From Dimorphilus gyrociliatus (Eukaryota; Annelida; Polychaeta; Dinophilidae), in the NCBI GenBank assembly GCA_904063045.1, contig CAJFCJ010000043.1, forward strand, positions 65,581 to 129,580: DNA of 64,000 bases, in the 5' to 3' direction. A program made the position numbers and the translations under genes. The notes beneath the pieces were generated by a model that was not told where the DNA came from, ran no database searches, and was given only the letters and a program-made list of their open reading frames with translations. Positions 21,230 through 30,820 of this stretch are shown one piece after another; the stretch's first letter is position 1; every line of letters starts with the position of its first letter.

Positions 21230-22742
21230 AACGGGATTTCTTTTGATTATATAATATCTTATATCTATTGTTCAAATAGAGCATTTGAAAACCAAAATGA
21301 CATTAGCATTTATTTATTTTTTATCTATATATAATAAAAATATTAAACATGGAAACTCTGAATAATAAATGTGTACCATAAATATCTTCAATAAAAAATT
21401 TATTATTTAACCATATTTTCTATAAAATTCAATATCTCTGATAATAAAATTCCACATAAGTCGTAAATGAATGATAATTATTCAAATGCTGCCTTTGCTT
21501 TAAATACTGTCATATTAAGTGTTTTTAATGTATGAAATATCTAAATATGGTATGTGGATGGTACTTTTTAAAATTGACAATGATCCATTTCTCCATATGT
21601 TCTCAACTCATGGATGGATCGATGATGATTTATGCATTTAGGCTGTAAATGAATTAACTGGCCACATCTCTGTTCAAAAAATTGTTTTGGACTATGAGAA
21701 GGCCATTTGGAATTTCTACCTCTTCAGAACAGTATTCGTCCTTTCAAATCAACATTGACATGCATCTTTTCGACATTCTTGTTCCTTTGTTAATTTCATA
21801 GTGGCTCCATCTATTATGGACAAAGAATCTATTTCCTACAAAATAAAAGTGCAACTACTCTTCAAAATCATAGTAATAACTAATGCGCTGAAGTGCACAA
21901 TTCCTTAATAATGCTCTTTAGAAAACTTCACACTTAGCTCAATACTATTATATCTAAATGCTTTATAATGTGAGAACGCACCTGTTAGCAAATATTTCCA
22001 ACCCTGAAAACATTTTAGGAAAGGGTTAGTTTGAATATTTGAATGAATTTATTGTTAGAGGGACTCCAATGTGCTAATTTGAATATAAGTTGTTATATCA
22101 GAAGTGGGTGAGAAACTGTACCTCAGTTGTTATTCTTTATAATCAGACTTTAGATATAAAGGAAATGTAAAAGTTTTCTTTTTGTACGAATTAGAATGAG
22201 GGAACTTTAGAAAGACTTCTTTCTCTAGAGAGACTTTATTGGGCGTACCAGATATACAATGCTATTGTTAGGCTTTTATATTCAAAAGAGTTGAATTGAG
22301 TTGAGTTTGCAGAAGTGCACACTCTGAGACATTTACTCTATGGGATGTTTTTTCAATAAGATATTGATCCTTGTCCCTGATTAGGTAGGAAATGTCATAA
22401 AACTGAATAAACAATTTTATGGACAAACTTGAAATGTTCTGTTTGTGTGAGTACTTTGGTGAGTTGATAAATAATTGGAAAAGATGAATACTGTTCTAAA
22501 GAAGCATAAAATTTCAACAATTTTGGTAGAAATGAATCAACAAAACAAAAAAGTATTTTGCCCAAAGAATATGTATTGAATAAAATGAGTTTATAATTCT
22601 AAACAAGCAAGTTTAAAACAACTAGCTAACAGTTTGAAAACTAAACTATCAACTATTGATTTTGTATGGTTTAATATTCATATATCTATTAGTTAAAAGC
22701 TGTTAGAAATCTTCTTTAATTCTTTTTCATCATTATTAAAGG
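21230..22742. other. Intergenic with rearranged R1 fragments
   Basis: R1-derived pieces occur at about 21710-21780 (minus) and 22390-22680. In the second block a plus-oriented piece (GTTTGTGTGAGTACTTTGGTGAG) is followed directly by a minus-oriented piece (CCAAAGAATATGTATTGAATAAAATGAG), so the copy is internally inverted. No exon is seen. Confidence 0.5.
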
Positions 22743-23795
22743 TCAATGTTGAATATCAAGGTATTGTAACATTTTTAATGAAGAATTCATCTTCAAAACA
22801 TATAAGTTGCTGGTTGTGTTGACAAGAGCTAAATGTATTAAATTTGGAAATAAATTTGTAGAAAATTGAAAATTGTGTTGTACATCTTCAATTCTCAAAA
22901 TTACTAAAGCTACTGATGAAGTTAAAATTGTTATTGGCATTGGGCCTACAATTTCTATTCTTTTCAAATGCTTAAACATTTCTATTGTTTCTTCACTGGT
23001 AACCTTTGATAGATATAGATTGTTCACACCTCTAAAGTTGCAAGTCATGGAATATCTGAAATATATTTTACATTCAGGTATATCAATATCATCATTTTTT
23101 ATTGAGCAAAGACGTTCATCATTCCCTTCTTCGCAGTCTATGATTCCATCACAAACACTTTCCAGTGATATTTATGTTTTTGAACATTTAAAATATCCTT
23201 TTGCAATAAAATTCTCTGGGAGAAAAGATTACAGTAATCAGAAAAGACCAAAGATCTACTCGATGTAGTTTCAATAGAATAAATACCACAATCTTCTTCA
23301 TCATCATCAAGAAAGCAATCCTTAACTCCATTACAAATTTGTTGTATAGAAATACAATAATTGTCTCTATAGCAAAGATATTGTCCATAGGGACAAGATG
23401 ATCTGTTGCAAGGTGAAGTAATAGAAAATAAATTTGTGACACTCTGTCCAAGAGAGTTTTTAGTAAAAAAGCATAAATTATTGTGGTAAAACGTTTTGTT
23501 AAATTCTTCACTATCATCATTGCAGTCACTCTTTCCATCATACTTTAAGGAAAGAGGCTGACATTTCCTTCTTAAAGAGGAGTCACAGTAAAACTGAAGA
23601 TTTGGGTTGCAGCCTAAAAAAAGTAAAATATTTATTTAAATGATGCAATGACTTGGAAGAAATGATGACTTTTGGTGTAATTTTGCATAATGCTTCTTTT
23701 ATGAAAACAGATTTCACCACTTTCATCAAAACAATTCTTTTCATTGTTGCAAACTTGATTGAAATGAATGCATTGACTGTTATGGCAACTTCTAA
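22743..23795 (-). pseudogene. Truncated LDLa-LRR receptor fragment
   Basis: Minus-strand exons encode an LDLa module (FNQVCNNEKNCFDES, about 23795-23640) and a two-LDLa exon (FYCDSSLRRKC, ICNGVKDCFLDDEEDC). The frame then continues into the next LDLa, SPREFYCKRIF, where stops and frame changes near 23195-23165 break it before SVCDGIIDCEEGNDERLC. The LRR beginning follows (CNFRGVNNLYLSKV, HLALVNTTSNLYVL) and stops at 22743. The LRR remainder and all membrane helices are missing, and R1 fragments begin about 60 bp downstream. The LDLa part is a near-identical duplicate of 2296-2925. Confidence 0.75.
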
Positions 23796-23920
23796 AAATT
23801 TTTAATTTTTCAGAAATTTCAATTCACTGAATGTTTTATAAAGAATTATTAAGGTATATTTCTTACTGAAAATTTTCTGGACACTTTCTTTGAACTGTAA
23901 ATTAAAAAATGAATAAATAT
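23287..23920. repeat. Segmental duplicate of 2296-2925
   Basis: Second copy of the LDLa-exon duplication. It matches nearly base for base through both exons and the intervening intron, with more differences in the AT-rich flank. Confidence 0.85.
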
Positions 23921-24554
23921 GTAAATATATAGTAGGTACATCTGAAAAAGATTATGACTATGATAGTATTTAGAGAAATAGTGGTGGATTGTGAAAACAT
24001 TCGATATATTATCTTATAGTCTACTCTAGAGGACAAAGGAAGGGCAGCAGGGGATAGTGTTGAACTATTGCATATATATCATTAAGCTTCAAATTATTTT
24101 TTTAAGGGCTAAATATAAATTTGACTAAAAACAAACTACTTTCTATGAAATTAATATTCAACTAGTTTTTTGTAAAATTCAAAGGTAGTATTTGTTGAGT
24201 TTGTGACGTCCTATTACTAAATCTAAAATTGAAATAAAACTGGGTAAGGTTAAACTCAGGTACAGATTTGCTCCATTTTGTATGTATGCATGTACAGTAC
24301 AGTATATGTTGGCTAAAAATATCATACATTCTGAAATGACTTTTATAGCAAAATCAAAATCATTTTGGTACTACTCCTTTAGGATTTGCCACATCTGAAA
24401 ATATTGAAAAAAATTAGCATTACTTCTGTGTTGGAATCAGAGTAAAATACTTAATCCTATATTTCAAATTTTCCCAATACCTGATAAAGTAACAACATGC
24501 CAAATGGTAGTTACATAAATGTTACAAAATCCTTTGAATTTTCAAGTTACCACC
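23921..24554. other. Intergenic, nothing recognised
   Basis: AT-rich sequence with no exon-like frame or placed repeat. Confidence 0.4.
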
Positions 24555-24854
24555 TGAAATACTCTGGTTATTGTCATCTTGCCTATGAATGCAGTCATAA
24601 ACCCTTTCTTGTATACTTTAGATGAGTTTAAAAATCATATAAATGAAAAAACTAAATTAAACAAAAAGGAAAATGTTAGTGAAATGTGTTTGTTGTACAA
24701 CAAAACATTTACAAGACTTTTATCCTCAAAAGTGTATGGGAAAAAATGTCTCCAGACAAAGTCTTTGTCAAAAAAGCTGTTCTCTGATCACTGGTGTCTG
24801 GGAGATAATATGAAGAAATATCTAAAAGAAAACTTCTATTCTGTTGGAAAATGA
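24555..24854 (+). pseudogene. Receptor helix-7 fragment on plus strand
   Basis: The frame reads TLVIVILPMNAVINPFLYTL and then a hydrophilic tail (DEFKNHINEKTKLN). LPMNAVINPFLY is the helix-7 signature of LGR-type class A GPCRs (NPxxY). A TGA lies just upstream in the same frame with no splice acceptor between, so the fragment is cut off from helices 1-6. It lies on the opposite strand to the receptor genes. The open frame that follows at 24851-25231 has no recognisable domain. Confidence 0.6.
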
Positions 24855-25257
24855 CTGTTATGGCCAGTCTGGCAATGATTCTTCCCAAACAATTATTGAA
24901 ACAACAGTACTTGAAAATGAGTAATAAAGTCTATATTCAAATGCTATTTTCCAGTAGAATAATAGCTCTAATTAAAACAAATTGCAATTTTGTGAATGGG
25001 ATGGATGATAATTTTCTCTCATTTGATAAGAGAGCGTCAACTCTTTTGAACAAATATAAAACTAACTCTCTGGTTTTTAGTATTTTAAATGTTTATGAAA
25101 TTTCAAAAACTATTATGACAGCAATTTTGTTTTGTCATCAATTTGATATGTTTTGCAATAGGGATATATCATTCAATTCAATATTTAATAATATACAATG
25201 TACTATTCTGCTATTTTCTTCTTTTAAATAGCTATTATTGAGAAGGATAAAATTTTA

Positions 25258-25468
25258 GTACACTAGTGTACTGCTCTATTTATGCATTTGCAAGTTACAA
25301 GAACAGTGGTTCTACTCGAACGAGTAGATGGATGGCTTCGGTGGAGGTTGTTTCAAGGTTATCTTCCCAAGTCCTTGTGTCCAGATAGGAAGATGGTTAG
25401 AATGAAAATAGTGAGGATTTATATACTTCGAGGTTTGCCTCTGATATCCAATCATCACTGATGTTGAA
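25258..25468 (-). repeat. R3 repeat, minus copy (LTR-like, internally deleted)
   Basis: Reverse complement of parts of 29150-29710: the segment with GATGATTGGATRTCAGAGGCAAACCT and TATATAAATCCTC, then GGTTCGAGTAGAACC and CAAATGCATA. The stretch between CATCTACTC and GTTCGAG that is present in the other copy is deleted here. Confidence 0.7.
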
Positions 25469-25614
25469 ATATTGATAAACAACTGTTGAAACCTTTCACG
25501 TTGCTTAGCGTGTCAAATGAAGTGAAAAGATTATCTATAGAAGGAAATTCTCTCTATCCAGATATATTCGAATCTAAAAAGTCTAACAATTTAAATATCA
25601 GCAAGAAAATCTTA

Positions 25615-28584
25615 TCAGTAGATAATAAGTTTTCTACGGCAAACATGACAAACAATTTTGTCTCTATCACACTTTTTTAAATAAGTCTTTATACATTTAA
25701 TGTGAAATGAATGAGAACATGTCAACTCGACGTAGTGCAAACCATTTTCAGCTCGAGAACAAATAGAACATTTCTGCTTAAAGTCTTCGAATACGTAGAT
25801 AATTCTATTGATCTTGGCTTTAAATATAGAAAATGAATGTTCAAAGTCCATTTTGAAAGTGTTTGAATATTTCTTTTCAAGAATCGTCTTAACTTTTTTG
25901 GATGGTTCGGAATCGTAAGAAATTGATTCATTATTCATTATTTCAATCATTTCGATTTCCGGTAAGCAAAACATGTTATATTGTTGAAAATATTGGTAGA
26001 GTAGTGCCAAATTTTCTTTAATATCTTTTCCAAATAGTATGGAATACGGTATACCGCAGCACAAACAGGAAGAGTCCATTTTATGGAGTTCTTCAAGCAG
26101 ACAACTCATACAAAAAAAATGTTTAAATTTCACTTCGACCGACCGATTCGGTAGAATCTTCTTACCGCAACAACACCGTTTATCCTCAACACCATTACCC
26201 GAATAAATTATTCTTTTAACAAAAACTTTAATATTTTCTTGAGGGAAATGTATACTATGCGCAGAATTATTTTCTATCATTTTCACAAATTCCAACGAAG
26301 GATTTGAAGAGTAATATAATCTTTCTAATTCCGAGATAGGATAACAATTTTCAATTAACACCATTGAATCATTCGATAAGCAATGTAATTTGAATTTTTT
26401 AAATATTTCGTAAAGTAAATATAATCCTTTTGAAAGTTTTGTTGAACAGATGATATCTGGTGGTATTACGCAACAGCAACAGGATCTATAGACGCCGGCT
26501 TCCGGTATCCACGGTAAACATGTTATGCAATAGTAATGGTTGAATGATAATTTAGCAGTTTCACTTGGTTTTAGTAGTTTATTGCAGAGAGTGCAACTGT
26601 TTCCCAGTGAACTAGATAGGTAAACTATCTTATGAATGTTAATAAATCTTTCATTTGGAAAAGAACCAACAGACCAGACCAATTCTGTATTTTCCTCTAA
26701 TCTTGACTTGAATTTATTAACACTGCTTGATTCGTTCAGAACAGAATTTATAAATTCAAGACCTAATTTAGAAGCAACATTTTCCATATGTTTTTCAGGT
26801 AAGTAATACATTTCGTAACGTTTAAATAATCCATACAAATTCTCCAAAATCTTTGAAAGCTTCCTTCTTCCAAAGATGACTTTGAGCGGCAAATTACAAC
26901 AATTACAACTCTCATCTATCTTCTTAGAATCTTCTTTTAAACACGTCAAACAATAGTAATGTTGAATTGCTAATTCAACTGAATGATTTGATTTGATATT
27001 GTTTCTGCATTTTGAACATTTATGACCTTTTGAACTTGTTTGAAGATAGATAAACTTTTTAACTGCAACTGCATATTTGGTTAGACCACTCTCTTCAAGT
27101 GTGACGTTAATCTGCGAATTCATCTCTGATAATATTTTCAACTGTTTAACATCTGTTTTGTGTTGATAACGAAATATTGAATTCAAAAGTTCAGTAGTGA
27201 TTTTGGAAGATATACTTTTTAATTTATTGTTGGGAAGACAAAACATCTTTTGACTATTAAATATAGTCTTCAAGACGAATGTCTTATAATCAATGTCATT
27301 TTCTTTCCGTTTTGAGGTCAAATATACAGCGAGAGTTACGTAGAGATAATGTTCACACGGTAAGAAATTTACTGAAAACTGACTCCATTTACGCTTAGAT
27401 CTTTTAAATTTAATTAGAGCAATAAATATATGTATTGCGTAATTTGCAATTTGAGCCAAAAACAATAGGATTGGATACCAGAAAATTGAATAGAGCAAAC
27501 CGGAAGTAAATATTATAAAGATAATCCAATTTAAAACACCATTAATATATAGGTCTTTATCAGTAAAGAATAGAATATAAATGAGTAATACAAAAATATC
27601 AGTATTAATCCAAATCATCATATCTGAACTATGGGAAAAATTCAAATGATAAGAGCTATTTCGAAATGTTGCCATATAAAATAGACATAGAAATATTATT
27701 AAAAAAGAAATATTTGATGAAAATTTGTCAAGAAAATCCAATTTTGTCATATCTATAAATGATGAATTTAAAATTGATAATAGGCTGAAGAGTAGTATCA
27801 AACAATAAAATGAATGTAACATAGGTTCTCCTTTTATGATGTATTGACTTCCTTCATTTGGAAAATATCTTTGCAGTTCAATCTCATCCAAATTTCCATC
27901 ATTTACATTTATTATTACGTAATCGTAATAAAATGGATTTATTCCTTTAAAATTGAATTTAACTTTCGAAATAGTTTCCTTAGAAATGTAGAATGATTTC
28001 GTACCAGTTTTTTTTAAAATATTAAAAAACTGGTCCTTCGTTCTAAGTTCAGAGTAATTCAATTTGAATAGAATAATATTTAGCCAATGTCTTAATGACA
28101 AAGTTGCATTCTTCATATAAGAATTAACGAATATTGGTCTCTGGCCTGTGAAATTTAAAAACACACCAATTTGCGGTTGTTTCAATTGTATTTTACTGCA
28201 AAAAATCGTATTGTACTCATCGTCTTGGCAATCCGCTTCTCTTAATTTATATTTTTCATTCATATCCATTGATATTAATTCTCTCCATTCATCTTCTAAA
28301 GAATTGTCCAGTTTTTCACCAAATTCAAATTTTACTATAACAATCGATTGGGCTTTTTCTAAAAACTCTTGATATTTCGAGTGGAAAGAATATTTTAAAC
28401 TAATTTTTGAAATGTAATTTTTCAAATCTGTAACAGAAATATCGCCACTGTCTTCTTCTTCTTCGTCAATCATTCCCAAATCTCTTTTAAATATCTTTTC
28501 TCTTGAAATTTTAACAGAACTCATATTAAAATACATTGCTGCTATTGAGTAAATGCCGAAAAATATTACTGCTTTCGTCGCCAT
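25615..28584 (-). CDS. Polytopic membrane protein with four RING-like units
   Basis: One uninterrupted frame encodes 989 residues. An N-terminal helix (AVIFFGIYSIAAMYF) and an acidic luminal region of about 220 residues are followed by a block of membrane helices at about residues 255-400 (SFYCLILLFSLLSIL, FLIIFLCLFYMATF, DIFVLLIYILFF, WIIFIIFTSGLLYSIFW). The C-terminal half has four repeats of about 140 residues. Each has a helical part starting with FCLP-like sequence and a zinc-binding part: CSKC...HYYCLTC...CNCC near 521, CTLC...HYYCITC...CCCC near 661, CCCG...HFFCMSC...CLCC near 801, and a canonical RING-H2 CSIC...CSHSFHIKC...CHVC near 936. RING domains recruit E2 enzymes, so a membrane-bound ubiquitin ligase is likely, with the last unit probably active. 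No intron interrupts it, unlike its neighbours. R3 repeats flank it in inverted orientation. Confidence 0.85.
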   Translation of the reverse strand: MATKAVIFFGIYSIAAMYFNMSSVKISREKIFKRDLGMIDEEEEDSGDISVTDLKNYISKISLKYSFHSKYQEFLEKAQSIVIVKFEFGEKLDNSLEDEWRELISMDMNEKYKLREADCQDDEYNTIFCSKIQLKQPQIGVFLNFTGQRPIFVNSYMKNATLSLRHWLNIILFKLNYSELRTKDQFFNILKKTGTKSFYISKETISKVKFNFKGINPFYYDYVIINVNDGNLDEIELQRYFPNEGSQYIIKGEPMLHSFYCLILLFSLLSILNSSFIDMTKLDFLDKFSSNISFLIIFLCLFYMATFRNSSYHLNFSHSSDMMIWINTDIFVLLIYILFFTDKDLYINGVLNWIIFIIFTSGLLYSIFWYPILLFLAQIANYAIHIFIALIKFKRSKRKWSQFSVNFLPCEHYLYVTLAVYLTSKRKENDIDYKTFVLKTIFNSQKMFCLPNNKLKSISSKITTELLNSIFRYQHKTDVKQLKILSEMNSQINVTLEESGLTKYAVAVKKFIYLQTSSKGHKCSKCRNNIKSNHSVELAIQHYYCLTCLKEDSKKIDESCNCCNLPLKVIFGRRKLSKILENLYGLFKRYEMYYLPEKHMENVASKLGLEFINSVLNESSSVNKFKSRLEENTELVWSVGSFPNERFINIHKIVYLSSSLGNSCTLCNKLLKPSETAKLSFNHYYCITCLPWIPEAGVYRSCCCCVIPPDIICSTKLSKGLYLLYEIFKKFKLHCLSNDSMVLIENCYPISELERLYYSSNPSLEFVKMIENNSAHSIHFPQENIKVFVKRIIYSGNGVEDKRCCCGKKILPNRSVEVKFKHFFCMSCLLEELHKMDSSCLCCGIPYSILFGKDIKENLALLYQYFQQYNMFCLPEIEMIEIMNNESISYDSEPSKKVKTILEKKYSNTFKMDFEHSFSIFKAKINRIIYVFEDFKQKCSICSRAENGLHYVELTCSHSFHIKCIKTYLKKCDRDKIVCHVCRRKLIIY

Positions 28585-29149
28585 TTTTAACGCAGACCGA
28601 AATAGAAAATAGGAAATTAGCCACTGAAGATTTTTAGAACAAATAACCAGTCAAAGTGGTTATAATGTTTTTTTAAAAGAAATAGTGAACTATATGGGAC
28701 AGATGGAGCCACTGTCGAATATCATTTATATCTATTTGAATTGCAGCTAGGCAACATCTATGGCTTTTTCAATGATGGTTAATTCAAATAAATCCATATA
28801 ATCCTTATTTAATTGTTATTTTTTTCTCTATTCAATTAAATTTCAATGCTGATTGGTTAAAAATTATAAACTAGAAACTCTTGTTATTGTACAACTATGG
28901 TTATATTTTACATGCTTATTTATTATTATATATTTATCTATTATTTGATGCAACTTATACATGTACATCTTAAAACCTACACAAGAAAATGCTATAACAT
29001 TGGCCAAACATAAGTCTTATTAGTCAGCTTGAAGGCTCATCTTTAATCACCAATAAAGGTTTGGCCAAGTTATAATTCAATTAACCTTCCTAATTGTTCA
29101 ACCTTGTAACATCCTGTTACTAAAGATAAATATGAACTACACATTTTGG
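28585..29149. other. Intergenic, nothing recognised
   Basis: AT-rich 5' flank of the RING gene. No exon is seen, and I cannot point to a specific promoter element. Confidence 0.4.
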
Positions 29150-29710
29150 CAACTGTAAAGTGATGATTGGATGTCAGAGGCAAACCTCAAAGTCTATAAA
29201 TCCTCATTATTCTCATTTGGCATGCAGCTTCCATCTGGACCCAAGGACCTGGGAAAATCATCTGGAAACAACCTCCACTGGAACCATCCATCTACTCCTC
29301 AACATTGGAAGACGGTTTGGTAATTTGGCAACCTGCTATTACAAACTATTACAACAACTGTAAAGTGATGATTGGATGTCAGAGGCAAACCTAAAAGTCT
29401 ATAAATCCTCTTTATTCTCATTCTGCACATAGCTTCCATCTAGACCCAAGGACTTGAGAAGATAACCTGGAAACAACCTCAACTGGAACCATCCATCTAC
29501 TCCTCAACACTGGAAGACAGTTTGGTAATTTGGCAACCTGCTATTACAAACTATCTACTCTGCTATTAAACTCTCATATTGTTACTTGCTTAAGTATTAT
29601 TATTGCGAATAAACCATTTTATTTTAAACATTTGTTTAAAAGGTTCGAGTAGAACCAGTATTGTTATAACTTACAAATGCATAGATTTTGCCAGCAAGAG
29701 CAGTACAATG
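29150..29710 (+). repeat. R3 repeat, plus copy with 200-bp tandem duplication (LTR-like)
   Basis: A segment of about 200 bp (GTAAAGTGATGATTGGATGTCAGAGG to CTGCTATTACAAACTAT) is present twice in tandem at 29155-29350 and 29358-29553. Each copy contains a TATA-like TCTATAAATCCTC. An AATAAACC signal at about 29610 and a GGTTCGAGTAGAACC palindrome follow. TATA-like box, duplicated upstream sequence and poly-A-like signal resemble an LTR U3-R-U5 arrangement. No internal retroelement region is attached. The inverted partner is at 25258-25468. Confidence 0.65.
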
Positions 29711-30186
29711 ATATTCTCATCAATATTTTGTATATCTTAAAAATTTTGTGTGAAAGTCTCCAGATAAATGGTTGTTGTTTTCAACTGTAGGCATAACTTC
29801 GTCAGCTTTATTCAACAACAAATAAAAAAATAGTTGCTACAGCCATAATGAAATAATTTTTAATATGACTGTTACATTGGAAGGATAGCAATAACATCAA
29901 ACAATTCTAAACATAGATTATAATACATTTTTCCTCACTTATACATACTTTTCAAATGGATATAAAATATAGTTAACAAAGCAGACATAAAATTCAATGA
30001 TCTAGTTATAAAAAAATTAATTAGGTCATACAACTTTTTTCCTAATTAGTCACATTTCATTATGTAATCTATTTGAATCAGTTCTTGGACATATTCAGTT
30101 TGAATAGGAACAAAAAAAAACAAACACAATACAATATTTTTAAGTTTGCATATAAAAAACAAACAAAAAACTCTAAAGTCTTTATT
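29711..30186. other. Intergenic, nothing recognised
   Basis: AT-rich with A-runs near 30111 and 30160; no exon is visible. Confidence 0.4.
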
Positions 30187-30563
30187 TTAAAAGGCATTCT
30201 TATTAACTTTTAACTGTTGTAATCTTTTTCTCAAAAGTAATCCAAATTCTAGAATATTTCTTCTATCTTGTTTTAATGATGTAACAATATCAAAACTGAA
30301 TGGCTTGAATGAATGCTGAAAATAATTTAGGTTTATTTTGCACAAAAAACAAATATAAAGCAAAAGTTTACTATTTTTAAGAGAACTGCATCAACACTGT
30401 CTTTAAAACATATCTCGTTTTCATGGTATTTCATTAATAGTTTACTTATGTATAGGCTGAATCCTAACAAATTCTCTATGCAATCTAGTTCTCTTCCATA
30501 GTATTTGCATAATGGAAGTTTTTCAAGAAAAATCTGACTTATTTCTTCAGTTTGTTCCATCAT
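30187..30563 (-). CDS. Small two-exon helical protein, unrecognised
   Basis: Exons 30563-30372 and 30315-30187 join across a 56-bp GT-AG intron in phase 0 and give 106 residues. The start is the ATGATGG at 30563. The product is mostly alpha-helical and charged, with YYGRELDCIENLLGF near the N-terminus and a basic helical end (FGLLLRKRLQQLKVNKNAF). No signal peptide, membrane helix or known motif is seen. The splice sites match local intron sizes and the frame is conserved across the join, which argues for a real gene. It lies just downstream of the receptor gene at 30821-36128, on the same strand. Confidence 0.5.
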
Positions 30564-30820
30564 ACAATGAAATGATTAGTTGATGGTGGTTGTTTAATTT
30601 ATTGAAAACAAACCTGGTACCACTTTCCTTTCAATTAATGCTAATTTCATATTTAATCTAGAAAGAGTACAAATTCATAACAATGATAAAATACAATAGC
30701 ATATTAATGTATCTGCATCTGCAAAATTCTGTGACAGTTCACAAAAAAACTGGCTAACTAATTAGGATAAACTGCCAAAAAATTCTTATCCAGACACTAA
30801 TTTATTATTTAAAATATATT

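Noticed and set aside
24851-25231. Open frame after the helix-7 fragment taken as a new gene
   Set aside because: No domain or start context, and it begins where the receptor fragment ends; it is more likely chance open sequence.
29640-29660. GGTTCGAGTAGAACC as a tRNA T-arm
   Set aside because: It is a short palindrome shared by both R3 repeat copies, with no anticodon or acceptor stem around it.
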